Shown: positions 1 to 6,890 of the stretch, one piece after another
Layout of the letters: each line of letters opens with the position of its first letter
Numbering within the stretch: position 1 is the stretch's first letter
NCBI GenBank assembly: GCA_019114225.1
Contig: DXFW01000020.1
Location: 62,001-126,000 of the forward strand
DNA from: Candidatus Allofournierella pullicola
GTDB taxonomy: Bacteria; Bacillota; Clostridia; Oscillospirales; Ruminococcaceae
Length of the DNA stretch: 64,000 nucleotides
Reading direction: 5' to 3'
The notes under the pieces: generated by a model
Told to the model about the DNA's origin: nothing
Seen by the model: the letters and a program-made list of their open reading frames with translations, nothing else
Databases searched by the model: none
Made by a program: the position numbers and the translations under genes

Positions 1-36
1 GTCGTGCCAAATCAGGGCTGCTACCACTTCCGTCAT
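1..36 (-). CDS. 5' end of a NUDIX hydrolase (MutT/8-oxo-dGTPase-like), cut by the window edge
   Basis: Reading the minus strand from the ATG at 36 gives twelve codons, MTEVVAALIWHD, before the window ends. This matches the first beta strand of MutT-type 8-oxo-dGTP diphosphatases, which typically begin with an xxVVAALIW stretch. A GGGGAG Shine-Dalgarno lies nine bases upstream and a good sigma-A promoter follows at 67-95. The catalytic NUDIX box would lie outside the window, so the family call rests on a short match only. Confidence 0.55.
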   Translation of the reverse strand, partial: MTEVVAALIWHD

Positions 37-66
37 TCGTTTCGTCTCCCCTCTTACTGTATTTTT

Positions 67-95
67 ATTATAGGCAAACCAGCCGCTTTCGGCAA
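67..95 (-). promoter_or_regulatory. sigma-A promoter for the NUDIX gene
   Basis: On the minus strand TTGCCG (90-95) and TATAAT (67-72) are separated by 17 bases, about 30 bases upstream of the start codon at 36. Confidence 0.65.
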
Positions 96-176
96 GGCAC
101 TGGCAGCTTCCTCTTCTCGTATTGTTCAGCCAAGGCGAAAAACGGCCTCAGAGGCAGCTCAAATCAGCTGCTCAGG

Positions 177-206
177 CTGGCACGATTTTCAAAAAGCCTG
201 TATAAT
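177..206 (+). promoter_or_regulatory. sigma-A promoter for the DUF3795/phosphoesterase unit
   Basis: CTGGCA (177-182), an 18-base spacer and a perfect TATAAT (201-206) precede the start at 239. The -35 element is a four of six match. Confidence 0.6.
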
Positions 207-238
207 AAGCAGTATCCCAAAACGAAGAAGGCTTTAGT

Positions 239-574
239 ATGGACACCCTCGAAATCGGCTGCTGCGGCGCATTTTGCAAAACCTGCCGGGAGTGCGGCAA
301 GACCTGCAAGGGGTGCAAGGTCGGTTACGCCGATGGTTCCCGTGACCTGGCGAAGGCAAAATGCAAAATCAAGGTGTGCTGTATCGGCAGAGGCCACGCC
401 ACCTGCGCCGACTGTTCAGTCTACGACGATTGCCCCACCATCCAGACATTTCACAACCATGCCGGGTATAAGTATGGAAAATACAAGCAGTCCATCGCCT
501 TCATCCGCGCCCACGGCTACGCCGATTTTCTGGAGCGGGCGGCTGCCTGGACCGGCGCTTATGGCAAACTCTGA
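239..574 (+). CDS. DUF3795 cysteine-rich protein
   Basis: A 111-residue protein with a dense N-terminal cysteine pattern (CCGAFC, CRECGKTCKGC, CCIGRGHATCADC, then a C in YDDCP), typical of the DUF3795 family, whose cysteines probably bind zinc. The C-terminal half is a short helical region with no signal peptide or membrane segment, so the protein is expected to be cytosolic. The start at 239 follows a modest AAGG site and the TATAAT promoter. It is 20 bases upstream of a phosphoesterase gene and probably co-transcribed with it. The function of DUF3795 proteins is unknown. A second member occurs at 5894. Confidence 0.8.
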   Translation: MDTLEIGCCGAFCKTCRECGKTCKGCKVGYADGSRDLAKAKCKIKVCCIGRGHATCADCSVYDDCPTIQTFHNHAGYKYGKYKQSIAFIRAHGYADFLERAAAWTGAYGKL

Positions 575-594
575 TCAATAAGCAGGAGGCAACC

Positions 595-1053
595 ATGAAT
601 CTCATCATTCTCTCCGACACCCACGGTCTGCTGAGGCCGGCGGTGCTGGAACTTCTGAAATCCGCCGACGCCATTCTCCATGCGGGGGACATCAACTCCC
701 AGGCGGTGGTGGACAAGCTGACCTCCTTCGCGCCGCTGTACGTGGTGCGGGGCAACAACGACAAGGAATGGGCCGAAGCCATTCCTCACGAGCTGACCGT
801 GACCCTTGATGGAGTGCGGTTTTGCATGGTCCACAACAAGAAGGACGTCCCCGCGGATTTAAGCGGGGCGGATGTGGTGGTGTTCGGCCACTCCCATAAG
901 TACAGCGAAGAACAGCGCGGAGATGTGCTGTGGCTCAACCCCGGCAGCTGCGGGCCGCGGCGGTTTCACCAGGAGATCACTCTGGTGCGGGCCGAACTCT
1001 CCGGCGGCTCCATCCGGGTGGAGAAAATCGTCATTCCCCACGAGGTGCCGTGA
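595..1053 (+). CDS. YfcE/MJ0936-type metallophosphoesterase
   Basis: A 152-residue calcineurin-like phosphoesterase. The metal-binding motifs are visible in order: SDTHG near residue 7, HAGD near 31, GNND near 54 and GHSH near 99, followed by LNPGSCG. The length matches the compact YfcE/MJ0936 group, which hydrolyses phosphodiesters or phosphomonoesters with Mn-type metals; the natural substrate is not predictable. An AGGAGG site precedes the ATG. Its TGA stop overlaps the ATG of the next gene (TGATG at 1051-1055), so the two are translationally coupled. Confidence 0.9.
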   Translation: MNLIILSDTHGLLRPAVLELLKSADAILHAGDINSQAVVDKLTSFAPLYVVRGNNDKEWAEAIPHELTVTLDGVRFCMVHNKKDVPADLSGADVVVFGHSHKYSEEQRGDVLWLNPGSCGPRRFHQEITLVRAELSGGSIRVEKIVIPHEVP

Positions 1054-1559
1054 TGGAGCTGGGACTGACCTTTCCGCTGCAGCGGTTCCTGCACCAAAAG
1101 CCGCCGCCCTACGGCAGCGAAACCGACCGGCGTTTCTGCTGGGACCTGCACGTCATCGAACTGCGGGGCCGCAAATGCCTTTTGGCTGTGCACTGCCACA
1201 GCCGTTACACCTTTGTGCGGTTCGATGTGCCGGGGCTGCTCTGGGCCAGCCTGCCCGAACTGTTTTGCGCCGGCCTTGCGGACAGTCTGGCTGCCGCCGG
1301 GTTTTCTCCTGAGCAAATCGCCGCTTATCTGAAAGCGGCCGGCAGCACGCATTTCACCCGCACCCACGGGCGGCGGGAGGTCGCGTTTCTCAACCGCGCC
1401 TGGGAGGATGTGCTGGCGCTGGATACCTGCCTGGACGCCGCCAGCGCCGCCCAGCCCATGCTGGACTGGGCGGTGAATGCCCACCCCAGCCGTTGCGTGG
1501 GTTTTGAGGGTCTGGCTCCTGCGGCTGGGCGAATCGGAGCGTCGCTTATTTTCAAGTAA
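1053..1559 (+). CDS. DUF6933-like protein
   Basis: A 168-residue protein starting at the ATG that overlaps the phosphoesterase stop codon. The composition is that of a soluble alpha/beta protein: an N-terminal segment on which the chain is said to process self-made RNA- or nucleotide-like ligands cannot be inferred, and no catalytic motif is evident. The middle part (LLAVHCHSRYTFV, then a helical SLPELF stretch and a THFTRTHGRREVAFLNRA segment) resembles the DUF6933 family as I recall it, whose role is unknown. The coupling to a phosphoesterase suggests co-expression. A strong terminator follows directly. The family call is moderate. Confidence 0.6.
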   Translation: MELGLTFPLQRFLHQKPPPYGSETDRRFCWDLHVIELRGRKCLLAVHCHSRYTFVRFDVPGLLWASLPELFCAGLADSLAAAGFSPEQIAAYLKAAGSTHFTRTHGRREVAFLNRAWEDVLALDTCLDAASAAQPMLDWAVNAHPSRCVGFEGLAPAAGRIGASLIFK

Positions 1560-1584
1560 ACATCATTTTCCAAACGGCGCAAAC

Positions 1585-1624
1585 GGGCCGGGCCTTCGCA
1601 TACGCGAACGCCCGGCCCTCATTT
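1585..1624. terminator. bidirectional rho-independent terminator
   Basis: A perfect nine-pair outer stem (1585-1593 with 1610-1618) plus five more pairs around an ATAC loop, followed by a T-rich stretch on the plus side and an A-rich stretch on the other. It separates the convergent genes ending at 1559 and 1624. Confidence 0.85.
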
Positions 1625-2388
1625 TATTTGTTCTTTTGCAGCACCAGCAAATACCGGTGGATCGTTCCCTCCACCACGCCATTCTGCTCCAGGATCTCCT
1701 GTGCGCGGTACAGCTGCTCCCGGCAGGTTTCCACCGAAAAGCCCGGGAACTCCCAAGGCAGCACGCGGGCGAACCACACCAGCGCCCCTATATCCCAAAA
1801 CCGGATGGGGCGAAAGGCTTCTTCCCCGCGCAGCACTCGCAGTCCGGCGCTTTTCACCGCCTCGGCGGCGCAGGCGAGTGTTTGCTGCGGGAAGGGCAGC
1901 GGCAATTCCCCCAGCAGCAGTTCCACCAGTTCCCGGTCATTTTTCGCTCCCACTTGTTCGGTGATGAACGTTCCGCCGGGCCGCAGCAGGCGGCTGATTT
2001 CCGCCGGGTCATAGCTGCCGTGTCGATTCAGAATCAAGTCAAAGGTCCCATCGGCAAAGGGCAGAAGCCCTTCGCCGTCCGCCTGTTCAAACCGTATCCC
2101 CAGCGGGGAAAGCCTCCGGCGGCAGAGATCCGCGTTGGGCGGCCAGCCCTCGGTGGCGCTGGTTTTATTGTGGGGGTGTTTCAATGACAGCAGGAACTCC
2201 CCTCCGCCGGTGTCCGTATCAAGAAGCTTCCTGTCCGGCTGCAAAAACGCCCGCACCACCTGTGCATAGTCCCAGGGCAGGTCCTGCTCTTCCTCATAGC
2301 GCCCGCGCAGGTGGGAAAAATCCCAGCCCTTCATCCGCGCCGCGTCCTCTTCCTGCAGCCATTGGCGATACAGCTCTGTTCTGTTCAT
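1624..2388 (-). CDS. class I SAM-dependent methyltransferase behind a structured leader
   Basis: A 254-residue Rossmann-type methyltransferase. Motif I appears as LLDTDTGGGEF near residues 55-65 (the usual acidic-glycine loop), a motif II-like GIRFEQADGEGLLPFADGTFDLIL near 97-120, and a post-I segment RLLRPGGTFITEQVG near 133-147. This is the YcgJ/UbiE-like fold with no visible target-recognition domain, so the substrate is unknown. The SD (AAGGAG, 2398-2403) is nine bases from the ATG and forms one arm of the outermost helix of the upstream leader. That implies translational control, as is known for some resistance methyltransferases; whether this enzyme confers resistance is inference. Confidence 0.8.
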   Translation of the reverse strand: MNRTELYRQWLQEEDAARMKGWDFSHLRGRYEEEQDLPWDYAQVVRAFLQPDRKLLDTDTGGGEFLLSLKHPHNKTSATEGWPPNADLCRRRLSPLGIRFEQADGEGLLPFADGTFDLILNRHGSYDPAEISRLLRPGGTFITEQVGAKNDRELVELLLGELPLPFPQQTLACAAEAVKSAGLRVLRGEEAFRPIRFWDIGALVWFARVLPWEFPGFSVETCREQLYRAQEILEQNGVVEGTIHRYLLVLQKNK

Positions 2389-2535
2389 TCAAAACCGCTC
2401 CTTTTCGTAGTCGTCTGTACGATCCGGTGCAGTTCGCTGATAACAGTTATTTACTCGATGCAGTCTGTTATCAGACGTATCACTGCACCGAGAGATTACC
2501 TCGAAGGAGCGTCATTCCGACTTCACCGCCTTTCA
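2389..2535 (-). promoter_or_regulatory. structured leader with nested helices sequestering the SD (putative translational attenuator)
   Basis: Three nested perfect inverted repeats lie between the promoter and the methyltransferase: 2396-2403 with 2504-2511 (8 pairs, includes the SD), 2425-2433 with 2482-2490 (9 pairs), and 2437-2446 with 2465-2474 (10 pairs). Two small side hairpins may form (2411-2422 and 2489-2503). The 5' strand of the outer helix is complementary to the SD, so the folded RNA should hide the ribosome site. A short ORF (2480-2515) overlaps the anti-SD strand. The alternative is a miniature inverted-repeat element that happens to have inserted here. Confidence 0.65.
2480..2515 (-). 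CDS. 11-codon leader peptide ORF upstream of the methyltransferase
   Basis: An ATG at 2515 opens an ORF encoding MTLLRGNLSVQ and ending in TGA at 2480. A near-consensus SD (AGGCGGTG, complement of 2524-2531) is eight bases upstream, close to the predicted 5' end of the transcript. Codons 2-4 are the anti-SD strand of the outer leader helix and the last codons enter the second helix. A ribosome paused here would therefore release the methyltransferase SD. Translation of this ORF is inferred from position and SD only. Confidence 0.5.
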   Translation of the reverse strand: MTLLRGNLSVQ

Positions 2536-2541
2536 AAATTT

Positions 2542-2571
2542 ATGATACCACAGCGACGCTTTGCCGGTAAA
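2542..2571 (-). promoter_or_regulatory. extended -10 promoter of the methyltransferase leader
   Basis: On the minus strand TTTACC (2566-2571), an 18-base spacer and TGG-TATCAT (2542-2547, an extended -10). The predicted start near 2535 would give a leader of about 147 bases. Confidence 0.55.
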
Positions 2572-2751
2572 TATGCCAGCCGGGATACAGCAACAAAAAT
2601 ATTGTAAAAGGACTGGTTTTTCCCAATCGGGTTTTGTATGATAAAAGTAGAGCTTTGCGGTCCGCTTCAGCATTCGCCAAGGACGCACCGCACTCTTTCT
2701 CGCGTAATTTTCAAACCATATTTCGAAACACTCTTCGAGGAGGAATCGAAT

Positions 2752-3854
2752 GTGAAAAAGGAATTGGAAAAAAGCGAACTTATGCCCATAGTGAAAAAGC
2801 CCCGAGTGCTTTTGGAAAAGCAATGGGCAGCCTGGGCGCCCATGCAAAAGAGACTGTGACCAAGGCACAGAGCACAGTAATGCACGTTGTGGATAAGAAT
2901 GGCAACGGCAAAATCGACGCCGAAGACTTTGGTCTGACCCGCGAAAATCTGGAAGGCGCAGGTGAAACAGTGAAAGGCGTTGCCATCGCTGCCGGACACG
3001 GACTCAAGGCAGGAAGCGCCGCTATGGGGAAAGCCTTTGTCGAAGCTCGGCTGGAACTGGACCTCAAGACCTTAAAGCCGGTTTTCCCGGACACGCTGCC
3101 CTTTTCCATCAACGACCCTCATGCTGAGGCAGCACAGCCAAGCATTTTGTCCATCGTCGCACGCGATAAAAAAAGAAGCGAGAGCGAGGTGTGCCGTGGT
3201 GCGGTAGGATACTACCAGTCTGCAAAAGGATACGAACTGTTGAATCTTTACGAGGACTATGTGTCGCAGTCTGCACTGGCTTTTTATCCGGCCGCAACCA
3301 AGGGAATTTTCCTGGCAGACCCGTATCAGGTGGGAGTTTACATTGCCCTGGACGAATACTTCGACTTTATCCGCAAAGCCCTTGTAAACGAACTGGAAGT
3401 TGTGGCTCAGGATCTCGGTGCCAAGCATGTTCGTATCAGTTTCAAAGAGGACAAAAAGTCGCTGGTCGCACAGCAGGTTCAAACAAAAGCCAAAACAAAG
3501 CTCGAATCCATGTCTGCAGAGCATTCAGCTTCCGTAGACGAATTCTCCAGTGTAGAAATTGCCGCCGACGTAAAATTCAGCGGTCATGACTCTCCTGTCG
3601 CTCCGCCCCTTGTTTATTTCAAAAACGAGAGCGATATTGTGAAGCTTGTCCGCATGCGTACCAGCGACGGGTCCAACAAAATCGAATCCAAAACTTACCG
3701 TTTTCAGTGCAATCGCCTGTTCGGCGCCAAAGAGGACGACTCCGCGCAAATCAGCGCAATCCTGAATGGTATCAAATGCACCGGGTCAGCCTCCTTCAGC
3801 CAAAACATCCAGCGTGAAAGCCGGACTATTCTGGAATACAGTATTGAATTCTGA
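2752..3854 (+). CDS. EF-hand-like cytosolic protein with an apparent frameshift near its start
   Basis: The main reading frame is open from 2634 to 3854. From about 2800 on it reads as a coherent protein of roughly 350 residues, beginning around SAFGKAMGSLGAH. It contains one canonical EF-hand/dockerin-type calcium loop (DKNGNGKIDAEDFG, about 2893-2934), then an alanine-rich helix and a C-terminal alpha/beta region; no signal peptide is seen. The best start, a GTG at 2752 with GAGGAGG eight bases upstream, is in another frame: it encodes a lysine-rich VKKELEKSELMPIVKK head that ends at 2859. Joining the two frames at about 2795-2800 would give a sensible N-terminus, implying a one-base loss, a sequence error, or -1 slippage. 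Alternative in-frame starts are TTG 2634 and ATG 2823, both with weak ribosome sites. Function is unknown. Confidence 0.55.
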
Positions 3855-3888
3855 CAAAGGCTCTGTTCCCCTTATTTCCACATTCAAT

Positions 3889-3935
3889 GGGCACAAAGGT
3901 CCTCTGTAACAAGAGGTCCTCTGTGCCCGTTTTTT
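3889..3935 (+). terminator. rho-independent terminator
   Basis: An 11-base stem with one mismatch (3889-3899 with 3918-3928), a further inner CCTCT/AGAGG pairing and a T6 tract at 3930-3935. It ends the EF-hand gene transcript. Confidence 0.85.
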
Positions 3936-4025
3936 CGCCGCCTGTATTTCACGGTCAAACATGACAGACAGCTGTCCGGTTCCTGTGGTATAATACAGGC
4001 AAACACAGGAAAGGCGGCGGAGCGC

Positions 4026-4937
4026 ATGAAGCTGGACCGGCTCATCGGCATTTTATCTATTCTGCTCCAGCGGGAAAAAGTCACCGCGCCGGAATTGGCC
4101 CAGCGGTTCGAGGTGTCCCGCCGCACCATCCAGCGGGACGTGGAGGCCCTCTGCCGGGCCGGCATTCCCATCTCCACCGCCCAGGGGGCGGGCGGCGGCA
4201 TTTCCATTCTGGACGGATACCGGGTGGACCGCACCCTTCTCACCGCCCCGGAAATGCAGGCGATCCTGGCAGGGCTGCGCAGTCTGGACAGCGTCAGCGG
4301 CACCCGCCGCTACGCTCAGCTGATGGAAAAGCTGTCCGCAGGGGCAGGCACGCTGGTGCCCGGCAGCGCCGACCTGCTCATCGATCTGTCTTCCTGGTAC
4401 AAAGACAGCCTCGCTCCCAAAATCGAGTTGATTCAGGACGCCATCCGCCTGCACCGCACCGTTCAGTTTTGCTACTTTTCCCCCAAAGGAGAATCACGGC
4501 GCACGGTGGAGCCCTGCTACCTTGTGTTCCACTGGTCGGCCTGGTATCTGTGGGGCCGCTGCCGCACCCGGGAGGACTATCGCCTGTTCAAACTGAACCG
4601 CATGACCGAGTTTTCGATGGGCGAGTCCTTTGAGCCCCGCCCCGCTCCCCTGCCGGACCTTGCCCCGGAGCGGGTCTTTCCGGTGAAATACCGGGTGACC
4701 GTCCTCTTCGACCCGGCATGGCGCTGGCGGCTGGTGGAGGAATACGGCACGGACGGCCTTGTGGAAGAACCGGACGGGCGCCTGCGCTTTACCGGCGGCT
4801 TTCCCGACGCGGACAGCGCCCTCGGCTGGGTGCTCACCTTCGGGGAGGGCGCGAAACTGGTGGAGCCGGAGGAACTGCGCGAAAAGCTGCGCAGCCTGAC
4901 CCGGTCGCTGGCAGAACGCTATAACGGGAGGGATTGA
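4026..4937 (+). CDS. YafY-type HTH/WYL transcriptional regulator
   Basis: A 303-residue protein. Residues 1-60 form a winged HTH_11 domain (LIGILSILLQREKVTAPELA, then SRRTIQRDVEAL). The central WYL domain starts near residue 140 with RTVQFCYFSPKGE and carries the WYLWGRC motif near 178 that gives the domain its name; a WCX-like extension follows (FPVKYRVTVLF). WYL domains commonly sense nucleic-acid or nucleotide ligands in regulators of DNA damage and defence systems; here the ligand is unknown. The gene sits one base upstream of a TfoX-domain gene and heads a five-gene plus-strand run to 6848, whose regulation it may govern. Confidence 0.85.
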   Translation: MKLDRLIGILSILLQREKVTAPELAQRFEVSRRTIQRDVEALCRAGIPISTAQGAGGGISILDGYRVDRTLLTAPEMQAILAGLRSLDSVSGTRRYAQLMEKLSAGAGTLVPGSADLLIDLSSWYKDSLAPKIELIQDAIRLHRTVQFCYFSPKGESRRTVEPCYLVFHWSAWYLWGRCRTREDYRLFKLNRMTEFSMGESFEPRPAPLPDLAPERVFPVKYRVTVLFDPAWRWRLVEEYGTDGLVEEPDGRLRFTGGFPDADSALGWVLTFGEGAKLVEPEELREKLRSLTRSLAERYNGRD

Positions 4938-4938
4938 T

Positions 4939-5262
4939 ATGGCGTCTCATCCGGATTTTGTTGACTTTGTGGCCGATCAGCTGCGGGAGGCCGGAACCAT
5001 CCGCAGCCGCAAAATGTTCGGCGAATACGGCCTCTATTGTGATGGCGTGTTCTTCGCCGTCATCTGTGATGACCAGTTCTTCGTAAAAATCACCCCCGAG
5101 GGCCAGGCCGCCTTTCCGGATCTGCCCAAAGCCCCGCCCTATGAAGGGGCAAGAGACTCTTTCCTGGTGGAGGACGTGGAGGACCGGGAGCAGATGACCG
5201 CCCTTGTGCGCATTACCTGTGAGGCGCTGAAAGCCCACCCCCAGAAGAAAAGGAGGAAATGA
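4939..5262 (+). CDS. TfoX N-terminal domain protein
   Basis: A 107-residue protein made of the TfoX/Sxy N-terminal domain only: RSRKMFGEYGLYCDGVFFAVICDDQFFVK near residues 23-50 is the family signature, and the basic tail KKRRK ends the chain. In Gammaproteobacteria full-length Sxy activates competence with CRP, but stand-alone domains in Firmicutes are uncharacterised. The ATG follows a GGGAGG site one base after the WYL regulator stop, and its TGA overlaps the start of the next gene (ATGA at 5259-5262). Confidence 0.85.
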   Translation: MASHPDFVDFVADQLREAGTIRSRKMFGEYGLYCDGVFFAVICDDQFFVKITPEGQAAFPDLPKAPPYEGARDSFLVEDVEDREQMTALVRITCEALKAHPQKKRRK

Positions 5263-5897
5263 CCATGCCCTTCGACTACAAAAAGGAGTATAAGGAATTC
5301 TATCTCCCGCCCAAAACACCGGGCCTTGTCATGGTGCCCGCTATGAACTTTCTGGCGGTGCGCGGGCAGGGCGACCCCAACCAGGAGGGCGGCGCCTACA
5401 AGGAGGCGCTGGGCCTGCTCTATGCCGTGGCCTACACCATCAAGATGAGCAAACACAAGCCGGGGGGCTGCTTCGATTATGTGGTACCGCCGCTGGAGGG
5501 CCTGTGGTGGCAGGAGGGCGTGCATGGCGTGGACTATGCACGCAAGGCGGATTTTCAGTGGATCAGCCTCATCCGCCTGCCGGAGTTCGTGACGGAAGAA
5601 GTGTTTCATTGGGCCATCCGCGAGGCTACCGAAAAGAAGAAGCAGGATTTTTCCAGGGTGGAGTTCTTCCCCTGGGAAGAGGGGCTTTGCGTCCAGTGCA
5701 TGCACCTGGGCCCTTACGATGACGAGCCCGCCACCGTGGCCGCGATGGACGAATACGCCCGCGACCGGGGGTATGTGCCGGACTTTGGCGAGAGCCGTTT
5801 CCACCATGAGATCTACCTGAGCGACGTGCGCCGCTGCAAGCCGGAAAAGCTGAAAACAGTCATCCGCCACCCGGTGCGGAAGGAGGGCCAGCTGTGA
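5259..5897 (+). CDS. GyrI-like small-molecule-binding domain protein
   Basis: A 212-residue protein of the GyrI-like (COG4832) family. The typical features are present: an N-terminal VPAMNFLAVRGQGDPNQEGG segment, a repeated SHS2-type fold, and a C-terminal HHEIYLSDVRR signature near residue 185. Proteins of this fold bind small hydrophobic or cationic molecules and occur as sensors fused to AraC regulators or alone. The start at 5259 overlaps the TfoX stop; a second ATG at 5265 is also possible. The stop overlaps the next gene's GTG. Its substrate is unknown. Confidence 0.8.
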   Translation: MTMPFDYKKEYKEFYLPPKTPGLVMVPAMNFLAVRGQGDPNQEGGAYKEALGLLYAVAYTIKMSKHKPGGCFDYVVPPLEGLWWQEGVHGVDYARKADFQWISLIRLPEFVTEEVFHWAIREATEKKKQDFSRVEFFPWEEGLCVQCMHLGPYDDEPATVAAMDEYARDRGYVPDFGESRFHHEIYLSDVRRCKPEKLKTVIRHPVRKEGQL

Positions 5898-6445
5898 AAG
5901 GATTTGTACGGGAATGCACAGAATTCAGTCTCTGCGGCCTTGCCTGCCTGCTCTGCCCCATGCAGGTGGGCGGATACTGCCCAGGCTGCGGCGGCGGGGC
6001 AGGCAACCAGAGCTGTGCCATTGCCCGGTGTTCGCTGGAGCAGGGCGGGCCGGAGTTTTGCAGAGAATGCACCTCCTACCCCTGCGCCCGCTACGACGAA
6101 TTTGACGCGGCGGATTCCTTTGTGCCCCACAGCCGTCGCGCCGCCGACCTGGCCCGCGCCGGGGAGATGGGGCTGGACGCCTGGTTGGCCCAGCTGCGGC
6201 AAAAGCGCGCCATTTTGGACGAGCTGCTGGCAGACTGGAACGACGGCCGCCGCAAGTCCCTTTACTGCGCGGCAGCCTATCTGCTGGAGCTGGAGGCCCT
6301 GCGCCGGGTGATGGACGCGCCGGCCGCCCAAAGCGATTTAGCCGCCGGCCCAGCCAAGGAAAAGGCACAGGCCGCCGCCGCGCTGCTGCAAGCAGAGGCG
6401 GAACGTTCGGGTATCAGCCTGAAGCTGAACAAGCGAAAGGGGTGA
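5894..6445 (+). CDS. second DUF3795 cysteine-rich protein
   Basis: A 183-residue protein starting at a GTG that overlaps the previous stop (GTGA at 5894-5897) and preceded by GGAGGG. Residues 10-60 hold ten cysteines in pairs (CGLACLLCPMQ, YCPGCGGG, CAIARC, CRECTSYPC), the DUF3795 signature and a likely zinc site. The remaining 120 residues are alpha-helical and alanine-rich, with no membrane segment. It shares only the cysteine framework with the family member at 239. Coupling to GyrI-like and TfoX genes suggests a shared stress-related role, which is inference. Confidence 0.75.
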   Translation: MKGFVRECTEFSLCGLACLLCPMQVGGYCPGCGGGAGNQSCAIARCSLEQGGPEFCRECTSYPCARYDEFDAADSFVPHSRRAADLARAGEMGLDAWLAQLRQKRAILDELLADWNDGRRKSLYCAAAYLLELEALRRVMDAPAAQSDLAAGPAKEKAQAAAALLQAEAERSGISLKLNKRKG

Positions 6446-6449
6446 GCGG

Positions 6450-6848
6450 ATGGCAACATCACAAGTAGCGATGGAGTTTCCCTGCCCGTTGGAAACGCTG
6501 TGGCACACCGTGACCGACTTGGAGCATACCGCCTGGCGCAGCGATCTTACCCGGGTAGAAATTCTGGGTGAGGGTCACTTTGTGGAGCACACCCGGAGCG
6601 GCTACGCCACCAGTTTCACAGTCACCTCCTGTGATCCCCTCAGTTTTTGGGCTTTCACCATGGAGAACGGCAACATGTCCGGCTCTTGGGAAGGACATTT
6701 TGAAGCCACAACGGACGGCTCACGTTTGGTCTGCACCGAAACCGTCAACGCAAAGCGCTGGTGGATGCGGCCCTTCGTGCCCGGGTATCTGAAGCGGCAG
6801 CAAAAGCTGTATCTGACCGATCTGCGCCGCGTTCTTTTAAGCAAATGA
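6450..6848 (+). CDS. SRPBCC (START/Bet v 1-like) domain protein
   Basis: A 132-residue protein with the polyketide-cyclase/START pattern: MEFPCPLETLWHTVTDLEH at the N-terminus, the WAFTMENGNMSGSWEGHFEA strand pair in the middle and a basic C-terminal helix. Such helix-grip proteins bind hydrophobic ligands in a central cavity. The ATG is five bases after the DUF3795 stop, so it is the last gene of the 4026-6848 run. A strong terminator follows immediately. Confidence 0.8.
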   Translation: MATSQVAMEFPCPLETLWHTVTDLEHTAWRSDLTRVEILGEGHFVEHTRSGYATSFTVTSCDPLSFWAFTMENGNMSGSWEGHFEATTDGSRLVCTETVNAKRWWMRPFVPGYLKRQQKLYLTDLRRVLLSK

Positions 6849-6854
6849 AAAACA

Positions 6855-6890
6855 CCCCTGGCAAGTGCCAGGGGCGTTTTCGTTTATTTT
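6855..6890. terminator. bidirectional rho-independent terminator
   Basis: CCCCTGGC (6855-6862) pairs with GCCAGGGG (6867-6874), flanked by T-rich sequence on the plus side and an A-run on the other. It serves the convergent genes ending at 6848 and 6884. Confidence 0.85.

Noticed and set aside
2396-2511. Interpretation of the nested inverted repeats purely as a miniature transposable element
   Set aside because: No target-site duplication was seen at the outer ends, and the SD and leader ORF fit regulation better; a genome-wide copy search would decide.
2793-2800. Programmed -1 frameshifting as the main explanation of the EF-hand gene conflict
   Set aside because: The run has five, not six, adenines before the G, so the A AAA AAG heptamer is incomplete; a deletion is simpler.
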